IMG/VR virus record: IMGVR_UViG_3300006924_000242
Coordinates: 1-21,543 of that record
Source of the DNA: a virus
DNA: 21,543 bases
Reading direction: 5' to 3' (one strand)
Position 1 is the first letter of the stretch; the number at the start of each line of letters is the position of its first letter. The notes under the pieces were generated by a model. The model saw only the letters and a list, made by a program, of their open reading frames with translations, was not told the DNA's origin and did no database searches. This document shows positions 1-8,500 of the stretch, piece after piece. Position numbers and translations under genes: made by a program.

Positions 1-3000
1 ACTACAGCAAACATTGCTGATAGTTTATTATTAGCATTACAGTCTACATCAGGAACACTACACAAAATTACAACAACTAGTGTTTGGACAGGAACAAATC
101 CAAGACAAGCATCAATATCAGCACCTAGCATTTTAGACGGAACTTACAACGTAGTTCAAGTTAACCTTGGTGCAAAACGTTGGGCTGATGTTTGGGTAGA
201 TAACATTGTAACTAACGGTATTAATACCGGAACTATTATTGTTGACGGAGTTGACCTAACACTACGCCAAGGTAACATTTTTTATGTTGCAGAAAATGGC
301 GATGATACACATACAGGAACGCATCAACAAGATCCTTTTGCAAGTATCAGTAAAGCACTTAGTGTTGCAAGTTCAGGAGATACAATTCATGTATATCCTG
401 GTATATACACAGAAACATTTCCACTAACTGTTCCAGTAGGAGTTACAGTTAAAGGACAAGGTATACGTGGCGTAACTATACAGCCAACAACAGCAACACG
501 TTACAATGATGCATTTTTGCTCAATGGCGAAACGACTATTGAAGATTTAACAGTTAGTGATTTTTATAGTGGCGGAGCATTCCACGACACAACAGCGGCA
601 AGCGCAGGATCTGCAACTTTAAATGTTGGAACTGCACCATTTGCACACACGTATGTAAGTGGCGGAACAATTACATTTGGTGGCACTGATTATGCAATTA
701 CAAATGCTGTTTATACTCACGGAACTGGCGAATTAGTAATTACACACGCAGGACCAGATGCCGGCGTAGGAACAAATACATTTATTAAAGATATTGTGTT
801 TAGTTGCAATGGCGGTAATAGAACATTCCCAGACAACGGATATGCATTCCGTTTTGCTACAGACTTTGAAGTAACTAGTCGTTCACCATACATTAAAAAT
901 GTATCAGTAATTACAAAAGGTAGTGTAACAAGTGCAAGTGATCCAAGAGGCTTTGATGCAGGAGATGCAGGTAAAGGTGTATATGTAGATGGTGCATACG
1001 CAACTATAAATTCTAAAGAAGCGGCAATGTTATTTCATAGTGCAACATTTATTACTCCAGGAGTTGATGCACTTACAGCAACAAACGGTGCTAGAATAGA
1101 ATGGTTAAACTCATTTACATATTTTGCAAATAGATCAGCATACGCATTTGATAGTAACGATGGTCTAAAAGGCGAAGGTAAAACACGTATTAGATTAAGT
1201 GGTATCTCCGGCACATTTGCTGGCGGCGAAACAATTACATTTACATCTACAGATAATTCAACAGTAGTTACTAAAGTAATTAACAGTGTTGAAAACAGCG
1301 ACACACTTGTTATTAATGGAAAAGACACAGGCTTATTAGGATTTGACTTTACTCCGTTAAGTATATCATCAAGTGGCGGAGCAAGTGCTACTGCTATTGA
1401 AAGTTTAGATCTAAGAGACTTTGGTGCTGAAATACGCATGATTGGTAGTGCTAGTGTTTACGGTAATAATGGCTTAGTAGGTGACGGACCAGGTGTATTA
1501 GTTTACGCTATTGGACACAACCTTGCATATATTGGTAATGGTAAAGCAGTTACTAATGATCCATCAACTGTAATACAATCACAAGAAGTTATTGAATCTA
1601 ACGATGCACAAATACGTTATAACTCAGTTGACCATAAAGGTGACTTTAGAGTTGGTGATTTATTTTATGTAAACCAAGAAACAGGTAGTGCTTCATTTAG
1701 TGTTAGTGATTTTGTAATTAACACAACTAACGGAGTTACATTTAACACAGGTAGCGACACTACTTTTGTTGATGGTTCAAAAATTGAAACTGGTGATTGG
1801 CGTATAAGTGGCAACACAATACAAACACTAACACAAGATGCAAACTTTAATGCCGCTAGTGGTACAATTAAATTAAATGATAATGTAGATATTACAGGTA
1901 ACCTTGATGTAACAGGTAATGTTACAATTGGCGGTAATATTACAATTGGTGACGAAGCAACAGATACAATAGAAATTGTTGCAGGAATTGATAGTGACAT
2001 TATTCCTAAACTTAATGGTGTATATAGCTTAGGTGAAGCAACTAAACAATGGAGCAATATTTGGGTCAATCAAGTTAACATTGATAGTATAAAAATACGT
2101 GATAACTTTATTGAAACTACAGAGTCAAATGCAGATTTAGAAATAAGAGCAAACGGCACTGGCAACATCTATATACCAAACAATAATGTACAAATTGATA
2201 ATGCTCTTACAGTTGCAGGACTTGCAACACTTGCTAATACAAATATTACAGGTACAGTAACGCATGTAGGTACTACTAACCAAACTGGTACTACTAATGT
2301 TACAGGTAATGTTACTGTAACACAAAACTTAGATGTAGGTGCCGCGGCACAGTTTGAAGAAATATTAATTGATGATAACTTTATTACTACAACTACAGGA
2401 AATACAGATTTAGAATTTCGCACAAGCGGAACAGGTAATATTATTGTTCCAGATAATAATGTTAACATAACAAATGATTTAACAGTTGCAGGCGATATTA
2501 GTGCAAGTAACTTAACTGCTAGTGCAAATATAACAAGTGCAACAGCAAACATTGGCGATGTACAAATTAGCGGAACAACTGTAGAAGCAACGGCTTCAAA
2601 TGCAGATTTAGAATTACGTGCTAACGGAACTGGAGATGTAACCGTTCCTACTAGTAATGTTGTGCTTGGCCAAGCACTTCAAGTTTTGGGTACTACTGAC
2701 TTACAAAATGTAAACTTAGGTGGTGTTCTTACACATTTTGGTAATACTGTACAAACAGGTAACTTTACCCTTACTAATGGAGAGTTTACAAACGGCGATA
2801 TTAAAATTGATGGTAATACAATTGAAACAACTGCTTCGAGTTCAAACTTAGAACTACGTGCAAATGGTAGTGGTATTATTAGTATACCAACTAACAATGT
2901 TGCAATTACATTAAATTTAGATGTTGACGGTGATACAGATTTACAAGCAACAAATATTACAGGTACACTTACGCACTTAGGCGATACTAACCAAACAGGA

Positions 3001-4827
3001 AATTATACTGTAACTGGTCAAGCAGATATTGATAGTGTACAAATTGATAGTAACTTTATTACTACTAATGTTTCTAATACAGATTTAGAATTACGTGCTA
3101 ATGGCACAGGTAAAGTATTAATACCAAATAACAATGTACAGATTGATAACAATCTTACAGTAAGTGGCGACACAGATTTACAAGCAACAAATGTTACAGG
3201 TGCAATAACTCATGTAGGTAATACTACACAAACAGGTAATACTGATCTAGCAGGTAACTTTGATATTACTGGCACTGTTACTGTGTCAAGTGTAGCACAG
3301 TTTGAAAATGTAAACATTACAAACAACGTTGTAACTACTACAGAATCAAACAGTGATTTAGAATTACGTGCGGCAGGAACAGGCGAAGTAATTGTTCCAC
3401 AGAATGATGTACACATAACAAATGATTTAATTGTAGACGGAACTATTACAGTAGGTGATATTAATAGTGCAGGTACTATTACAGCAAATCAATTTAGTAC
3501 AGGCGACATATTAATTGATGATAATTTCATTACTACAACAGCAAGTAATTCAGACTTAGAATTACGAGCAAGTGGTACAGGTGAAGTTGTAGTTCCTAGC
3601 AATGATGTTTTACTTTCACAAAACTTAACAGTTGACGGATTAGCAACATTAAAAAATACAAATATTACAGGTACAGTAACACATACAGGTACTACTAACC
3701 AAACTGGTGATTTAAACTTAACAGGTGCATTAGATGTTGACGGCGATATTACTATTGCTGGAGCAGTACAATTTGAAAATATACAAATTGCAGGCAATGT
3801 AGTTGAAACAACACATACAAACAGTGATTTAGAGTTACGTGCTAATGGCACAGGCAAAGTTATTATTCCAACTAATGATGTTGAAGTTATTGGTAACTTA
3901 ACAGTTGATGGAACACTAACAGTTGGCGATATTGTTAGTACAGGACAAATACAAGCAAACACATTTTATACAGGTGATATACGTGTAGACGATAACTTTA
4001 TTACAACAACTACAAGTAATTCAGACTTAGAATTACGAGCAAGTGGTACAGGAAGTATTGTAATTGATACGCTTAGTATTAACGATAGCACAATATCATC
4101 TACAGGCGATCTTACTTTAGCACCAAGTACAGAACAAGTTATTATAGATGCAACAGGATCTGTAAAACTACCAAGCGGTACAACAGCACAACGTCCAACA
4201 GGCGTAGCAGGACAGATTAGATTTAACAGTCAATTATCACGCTTTGAAGGATATGACGGAACTAACTGGATTGTATTACACGGTGTAGAAGATTTAGACG
4301 GTGATACTAAAGTAACTGCTGAACAAACAACAGGTGCAAATGACAACACTATTAGGTTTGATGTAGCAGGTAACACTATAGTTGATATAACAAATATTAG
4401 AATGTCAGCACCAAAAGTAACCGTTGATGACATCACTATTGACGGTAATGTGATAAGTACTACTACAACTAACACAGATATGATTCTGGGTGCAAATGGC
4501 ACAGGTAGCGTTAAGATAGATAATATTGCTTTTAGTGATAATACTATTACTAACACTTCGTCAAATGCTGTAACGCTGTTATCAAATACTGATAATGGCT
4601 ATTTTAAGTTTGGTACAACTTATGGTATGGTTTTACCAGGCGGAACGGCAGCTGAGAGACCACCTGTAGCATATACCGAACAAGGTATGATGCGTTATAA
4701 CTCAGCTGACGGTCGTGTTGAAATATGGGATGGATCAAACTGGGTATCTGTAGCAGGTGCGCAGTCAGGTGTAACAAGAGCTGAAGCAGAAGACATAGCA
4801 CTCGAAATTGTATTGAGTTTAGGATAA
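1..4827 (+). CDS. Large beta-helix and repeat tail-fibre-type structural protein, 5' end outside window
   Basis: The frame is open from base 1 to the TAA at 4825-4827, giving 1608 codons, so the true start lies upstream; the first possible start inside (TTG at 517) is mid-domain. Near residues 94-172 is a DUF1565/pectin-lyase-like entry segment (FYVAENGDD, then PFASISKAL, GDTIHVYPGIY and VPVGVTVKG), followed by beta-helix-like sequence to about residue 530 with SRSPYI and RIEWLNSFTYF, which match positions in the two downstream giant proteins. A D-x-x-GDFRVGDLF-x-V-x-Q-x-TG module sits near residues 538-565. Ten copies of an SN-x-DLELRA-GTG repeat follow (residues 705-1545), with two tip-like domains at about 1391-1428 and 1546-1586. 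The likely role is a trimeric tail fibre or baseplate-attached adhesin; the repeat type is familiar from marine myoviruses, but the exact virion position is inferred. No catalytic motif was seen. Confidence 0.85.
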   Translation, partial: TTANIADSLLLALQSTSGTLHKITTTSVWTGTNPRQASISAPSILDGTYNVVQVNLGAKRWADVWVDNIVTNGINTGTIIVDGVDLTLRQGNIFYVAENGDDTHTGTHQQDPFASISKALSVASSGDTIHVYPGIYTETFPLTVPVGVTVKGQGIRGVTIQPTTATRYNDAFLLNGETTIEDLTVSDFYSGGAFHDTTAASAGSATLNVGTAPFAHTYVSGGTITFGGTDYAITNAVYTHGTGELVITHAGPDAGVGTNTFIKDIVFSCNGGNRTFPDNGYAFRFATDFEVTSRSPYIKNVSVITKGSVTSASDPRGFDAGDAGKGVYVDGAYATINSKEAAMLFHSATFITPGVDALTATNGARIEWLNSFTYFANRSAYAFDSNDGLKGEGKTRIRLSGISGTFAGGETITFTSTDNSTVVTKVINSVENSDTLVINGKDTGLLGFDFTPLSISSSGGASATAIESLDLRDFGAEIRMIGSASVYGNNGLVGDGPGVLVYAIGHNLAYIGNGKAVTNDPSTVIQSQEVIESNDAQIRYNSVDHKGDFRVGDLFYVNQETGSASFSVSDFVINTTNGVTFNTGSDTTFVDGSKIETGDWRISGNTIQTLTQDANFNAASGTIKLNDNVDITGNLDVTGNVTIGGNITIGDEATDTIEIVAGIDSDIIPKLNGVYSLGEATKQWSNIWVNQVNIDSIKIRDNFIETTESNADLEIRANGTGNIYIPNNNVQIDNALTVAGLATLANTNITGTVTHVGTTNQTGTTNVTGNVTVTQNLDVGAAAQFEEILIDDNFITTTTGNTDLEFRTSGTGNIIVPDNNVNITNDLTVAGDISASNLTASANITSATANIGDVQISGTTVEATASNADLELRANGTGDVTVPTSNVVLGQALQVLGTTDLQNVNLGGVLTHFGNTVQTGNFTLTNGEFTNGDIKIDGNTIETTASSSNLELRANGSGIISIPTNNVAITLNLDVDGDTDLQATNITGTLTHLGDTNQTGNYTVTGQADIDSVQIDSNFITTNVSNTDLELRANGTGKVLIPNNNVQIDNNLTVSGDTDLQATNVTGAITHVGNTTQTGNTDLAGNFDITGTVTVSSVAQFENVNITNNVVTTTESNSDLELRAAGTGEVIVPQNDVHITNDLIVDGTITVGDINSAGTITANQFSTGDILIDDNFITTTASNSDLELRASGTGEVVVPSNDVLLSQNLTVDGLATLKNTNITGTVTHTGTTNQTGDLNLTGALDVDGDITIAGAVQFENIQIAGNVVETTHTNSDLELRANGTGKVIIPTNDVEVIGNLTVDGTLTVGDIVSTGQIQANTFYTGDIRVDDNFITTTTSNSDLELRASGTGSIVIDTLSINDSTISSTGDLTLAPSTEQVIIDATGSVKLPSGTTAQRPTGVAGQIRFNSQLSRFEGYDGTNWIVLHGVEDLDGDTKVTAEQTTGANDNTIRFDVAGNTIVDITNIRMSAPKVTVDDITIDGNVISTTTTNTDMILGANGTGSVKIDNIAFSDNTITNTSSNAVTLLSNTDNGYFKFGTTYGMVLPGGTAAERPPVAYTEQGMMRYNSADGRVEIWDGSNWVSVAGAQSGVTRAEAEDIALEIVLSLG
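280..519 (+). other. DUF1565 / pectin-lyase-like beta-helix entry domain
   Basis: Window residues 94-173 of the first fibre protein read FYVAENGDD, a short loop, PFASISKAL, GDTIHVYPGIY, a Pro-rich strand, then VTVKGQG. This is the characteristic order of DUF1565-type beta-helix starts (YVA-x-x-G-x-D, PF-x-(S/T)I-x-x-AL, GD-x-I-x-V-x-PG-x-Y, GV-x-(L/V)-x-G). The same entry segment occurs in the 5552 gene (about 6890-7117) and, interrupted, in the 11100 gene. In phage proteins it generally builds a binding or scaffold helix; the acidic residues of a pectate-lyase active site are not evident. Confidence 0.75.
1612..1740 (+). other. Conserved 'GDFR-x-GDLF' module, copy 1
   Basis: The encoded segment carries a Tyr-Asn-Ser strand, then Val-Asp-His-Lys-Gly-Asp-Phe-Arg-Val-Gly-Asp-Leu-Phe, Val-Asn-Gln and Thr-Gly. 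The same pattern (D-x-x-G-(D/N)-FR-x-G-(D/E)-LF-x-V-x-Q-x-TG) appears near the C-termini of the proteins starting at 5552 and 11100. Here it divides the beta-helix from the DLELRA repeat stalk. Its function is unknown to me; the position suggests a junction or capping element between fibre segments. Confidence 0.7.
3542..4052 (+). repeat. Exact 40-nt direct repeat, copies 471 nt apart
   Basis: Bases 3542-3581 and 4013-4052 are identical over 40 nt and encode the same SNSDLELRASGTG segment, exactly one super-unit apart. Identity at third codon positions implies recent duplication or gene conversion rather than protein-level constraint alone. Confidence 0.85.
4171..4284 (+). other. Tip-like domain 1 in the first fibre protein
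   Basis: The segment reads P-S-GTTAQRP, a loop, GQIRFNS, FEGYDGTNW and IVLHG. The order P-x-GT-x-A-x-RP ... G-x-(I/M)R-(Y/F)NS ... (F/V)E-x-(Y/W)DG-(T/S)NW is a common short beta domain near the ends of phage tail fibres. It is followed by another partial repeat unit and by a second copy at 4636-4758. Confidence 0.7.
4636..4758 (+). other. Tip-like domain 2, near the C-terminus of the first fibre protein
   Basis: The second copy reads PGGTAAERP, a loop, GMMRYNS, VEIWDGSNW and VSVAG. It lies about 23 residues before the C-terminus, as expected for a distal tip or closing domain. The remaining tail is a short acidic helix-like segment rich in Ala and Glu. Confidence 0.7.
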
Positions 4828-4833
4828 GAAAAA

Positions 4834-5163
4834 ATGGCAACATTATTTAAGAATAAAGTAGTAAAAGAAATAGGTACGTTACCGGTTGACATATATGAAA
4901 CTGATGCAAGTACACGAGCGACCGTTATTGGTTTAAGTATTACAAATTTAACAACATCATTTGTTTATGTTGATGTTATTATATTTGATGATACAAGTGT
5001 TGCAGGTTTCTATTTAAAGGATACAGTGTTGCCAGCTAATACAGCACTAAGAGTTGTTAACCAAGGTGAAAAACTTATATTAGCGGCTAATAACAAATTA
5101 CAAGTTCGAGCTAGTGTCGCAGACAGTGTTGACGTAGTATTGAGCTTTGTGGAGATTGTGTAA
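4834..5163 (+). CDS. Small beta-rich structural-type protein, 109 aa
   Basis: The start is ATG 4834, six bases after the preceding stop; AGGA at 4821-4824 is a weak, slightly distant ribosome site inside the previous gene. The product is almost all alternating hydrophobic strands, with no signal peptide or membrane helix: SITNLT, then VYVDVIIFDD, a loop, LPANTALRVV, GEKLILAANNKLQV, and a last strand VVLSFVEIV. The same strand plan appears in the 108-residue protein at 20464-20790, and I read the two as distant paralogues. Small proteins of this shape occur between fibre genes in T4-like marine phages, where I would expect a minor virion or fibre-adaptor role. That role is inferred from context only. 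Confidence 0.75.
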   Translation: MATLFKNKVVKEIGTLPVDIYETDASTRATVIGLSITNLTTSFVYVDVIIFDDTSVAGFYLKDTVLPANTALRVVNQGEKLILAANNKLQVRASVADSVDVVLSFVEIV

Positions 5164-5540
5164 TGACATATTATGTAGGTAATAACCCACAAGACGTTTT
5201 AGACGGGTTTATTAAAAGATATTTTTACGGTATGCGTAGGAATGAAGATGGTGAATTATTTTTAATTCGTATTGACCAGCTTCAAGGACAAGAAAATGTT
5301 GCAGTAATTAACGACATTGGTGTATCAGCAAATAACTTTTTAGACTTTGAAGAAGGTATTGATTATTTAGATGGAGTAGACGCAGAGCATAATATTGTTT
5401 ATGCAAACTTGCGATATCCACAGATTAGATGGGACGGACGTTCATTAGTCTATTATATTGATCCCACAGACGGACAATTTATAATGAGAATATCAGAAGG
5501 ATATGACTACCCTGAGAATATTTCAGGACCAGGGTATTAA
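5163..5540 (+). CDS. Hypothetical phage protein, 125 aa, coupled to the preceding gene
   Basis: The ATG overlaps the previous stop by one base (TAATG at 5161-5165), suggesting translational coupling; GGAG at 5151-5154, inside the upstream gene, is a well-placed ribosome site. The protein is acidic and soluble-looking, with an N-terminal YYVGNNPQD segment, a central IDYLDGVD patch, then IRWDGRSLVYYIDPTDGQF and a Gly/Pro-ending tail. I see no cysteine, coiled coil, membrane segment or recognised catalytic motif, and I do not recognise the family. Its place between a fibre partner and a giant fibre gene, and its own coupling, suggest a minor structural or assembly protein. Confidence 0.75.
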   Translation: MTYYVGNNPQDVLDGFIKRYFYGMRRNEDGELFLIRIDQLQGQENVAVINDIGVSANNFLDFEEGIDYLDGVDAEHNIVYANLRYPQIRWDGRSLVYYIDPTDGQFIMRISEGYDYPENISGPGY

Positions 5541-5544
5541 GGAG
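5539..5544 (+). promoter_or_regulatory. Strong Shine-Dalgarno overlapping a stop codon
   Basis: AAGGAG lies 7 nt before ATG 5552, and its first two bases are the last two of the TAA ending the 125-aa gene. It fixes the start of the 1831-residue protein and suggests that translation passes directly between the two genes. Confidence 0.8.
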
Positions 5545-5551
5545 CAACTAA

Positions 5552-8500
5552 ATGGCAGAGTTTAAGTTAGATAGATTTAAGTATGTTTGGAAAGGTGATT
5601 GGACCCCAACTACTGACTATCGAAGAGACGACATTGTAAGAGTCGGCGGTAAAAGTTATGTGTGTATTGTTACACATACTTCAAGCGGAACGTTCCTTAC
5701 AGACTTAGAAGCAACATTACCAGGATCAAGTCCACCACAACCATATCCACAATGGACGGTGATGACAAGTGGTAAATCTTTTGCTGGCACTTGGACACAA
5801 GGCGTTGCATATAACTTAGGTGACATAGTACTTTATAACGGCTCTTTATATAAATGTAATGATTCACACAACAGCGGAAACTTTGCTTCAGAATATCCTT
5901 TTTGGGATCTGTTTGCATACGCACAAGAATTTTTAAAAGATTGGACAACAGCAACAACATATGCACCAGGCGGCATTGTAAAATATAACGGTATAGTTTA
6001 TATTTGTCATATACCACATACATCAAGTTCATTACTAGAAGATAATATTAATGACTGGTTAGAATTTGGTAACGGTATTGAATACAAAAGCACATGGACT
6101 GCTGGCGTTGACTACAGAAAAAATGACTTAATACGCTACGGTGCTAACATATTCCGTTGTACAACTAGTCATACAAGTGCAGGTTTAGCATTTGATCAAA
6201 CTAAATTTCAAATTGAATTTCCAGGTACACAAGCAAACTTAGCTGTTTGGCAAGATACTGAATTTTACCAAGAAGGTGACGTTGTACGTTACGGTGGATT
6301 TATTTACTTTGCAATAGCAAATAGTATTGATGTTGATCCTAGTAGAAGTCAAGAAGATAGTACAGTAGCATGGATTGTACTTGCTAAAAACTCAAGTTTT
6401 GCAGGTGAGTTTGTTTCAGGCACAGCATATAAAACAGGTGAACTAGTTTTACGTGGTGGTTATTTGTACAGAGCATTAACTGATGTTAACGTTGTTGATG
6501 GTACAGATAGTACTGTAGATTATTTAGATAATAGTATTTGGGAAAAAGTTGCTGAAGGTAACAAGTGGTCAGAAGTATGGAAGGAAAACACTAACTACGC
6601 AGTTGGTGAAGTTGTTTACTATAAAGGTAGTGCGTATGTTTGTACATTTGAACATGATGCTACACAAAGAGACAATCCAGAAAACGGTAGCGGATATAGT
6701 TATTGGGATCTACTTATTCAAGCAGGTCGTCCAGCAGGTATGGATACCAAAGGTGACTTACTTACATACAACACATTAGATGACGGCAGTTCACAAGGCG
6801 ATATTGGACTACCAATTGGACAAGAACAACAAGCTCTATCAGTTGCTGACGATTATGAAGCATTTTGGAGAGACTTTGCTAATGATGCAGAAGCAGTGTA
6901 TGTTGCACCAAAAGGATTTGACTTACCTGGTTACGGCAAAGACTGGAAACAACCTTTTGCAACTATTAGACATGCTTGTGAATATATCGAAGATACATTT
7001 CCAGCACTAACTCCTGCAAAAATATTTATTGCGGCAGGCAGATATGAAGAAGTTGGACCAATAGCAGTTCCAGCAGGTTGTGTTGTTATGGGAGATGAAT
7101 TACGTGCAACAAACATAATTGCAACTCCTGCAATTCCAGAATACGAAGACAACTATCAATATGTAAAAGAAACAGATACTTATATTAGTGGATTTATTTT
7201 AGATCTTATACAAAATCAATTCTTAACACCTACAAGCGGAAATAGTGAACCACAAGTATTAGTAGGACCAGTATCAGATCAACCTACAGCACAAAGAATT
7301 TTAGAATTAATTGCTGAATATGAACAGTTTATTGAATTCCGTTTACCTACAGAATCAGGAGATGTTGATCCTGCTCAAACAACTGTAGCAAACGATTTAA
7401 CAACTAACTCAGCATTTAAAGCGGCATCAGAACAGTTGATGGCTAACAGAGAATTTATTGGTAACGAAGTGTATGCAAGACTAACACTAAACTTTCCAAG
7501 CGTTACATTTACTAAGAAATATGTTTTAGCAGATGTAAGAGCAATGATTAGAGGTGTTGCACAAGACTTATTATACGAAGGCAATCATAGAACATTATAT
7601 GCGGCAAGACGTTATACAAATAGTGCATTAGGCGGACAGTTTGATGACTTGTTTTATATGAGAGATACTACAGGACTAAGAAACTGTACAACTGAAGGTC
7701 TTACTGGAACACTAAATCCTCCAGGCGTGTTTGACTTATATCAACGTCCAACAGGTGGCGCACTTGTATCATTAGATCCAGGTTGGGGACCAGCAGACGA
7801 ACGTGTTTGGATTAAAAATAGATCACCATACATGCAAGGTGTAACAAACTTTGGCTTTGCTTGTGCAGGTATGAAAGTTGACGGAAACTTACATAATGGC
7901 GGCAACAAGTCAATGGTTGCAAACGACTTTACACAAGTATTAAGCGACGGTGTTGGAGCATGGATTACTAATAATGCTAGAGCAGAACTTGTGTCAGTGT
8001 TTACATATTATTGTTCAGTTGGTTACTTGTCAGAAAATGGCGGCATTATACGTGCAACAAATGGTAACAACTCATATGGTAGATTTGGTAGTATTGCATC
8101 AGGTGGAGACACAACAGAAGTTCCACAATCAACTACATTAATGAATAGAAATAACGAAGCACAAGTTGATAAAGTATTTGCAGGTTTATCAGATGATAGA
8201 ATCTTAGCATTTGAATTTAGTCACACTGGTGAGAAATATACTAGTGCAACTTCAACAGTAACAGGTGCTGGATCAAGTGTTAGTACAGAATTTAGAGATT
8301 ATAGAGCCGGTGCTTTATTCCAAGCAAGACTAGTTAATACTCAAGGATCAGGAAGCGAAGGCGGTAGTAATTATCTAGTAAGACAGGGTTACGCACAGGA
8401 AACACCAAATGCCGCAAGTACACTAAAATTATCAACTACAGATGCAACACAGTTTTATAATGAAATTGAAGGCATGAGAGTTGTAGTTTTATCAGGACTA

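Larger units (their letters stand above)
2113..4635 (+). repeat. Ten-unit SN-x-DLELRA-x-GTG beta repeat with a 471-nt super-period
   Basis: Units begin near 2113, 2386, 2584, 2824, 3061, 3334, 3532, 3805, 4003 and 4456. The core of a unit is TT-x-SN-x-DLELRA-x-GTG, then (I/V)-x-(V/I)P-x-N-x-V, NLTVDG, and in long units TNITGT-x-TH-x-GTTNQTG. Unit spacings are 273, 198, 240, 237, 273, 198, 273, 198 and 453 nt. Long (91-residue) and short (66-residue) units therefore alternate, and 273+198 gives a 471-nt, 157-residue super-unit. The last unit is diverged (TNTDMILGANGTG). Regular Gly/Asn turns and alternating hydrophobics suggest an intertwined trimeric beta stalk (inference). Confidence 0.85.

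Noticed and set aside
517-519. TTG at 517 as the start of the first protein
   Set aside because: The frame is open back to base 1 with clear domain homology upstream (the DUF1565-like segment at 280-519) and there is no ribosome site before the TTG. The gene is truncated by the window edge.
280-519. Beta-helix segments as pectate or polysaccharide lyases
   Set aside because: Only the scaffold pattern is present; no Ca-binding Asp cluster or catalytic Arg arrangement was recognised in any of the three copies.
3489-3962. Long minus-strand open frames over the fibre genes (for example 3489-3962, 1665-2069, 19970-20338)
   Set aside because: They lie opposite repetitive Thr/Asn/Gly-rich coding sequence, have low-complexity Val/Leu/Ser-rich translations with no family resemblance, and lack ribosome sites. 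They are compositional shadows.
2113-4635. Regularly spaced repeats as a CRISPR array
   Set aside because: Repeat spacing is 198-273 nt, the units are translated in one frame and diverge mainly at synonymous or conservative positions. This is a protein repeat.
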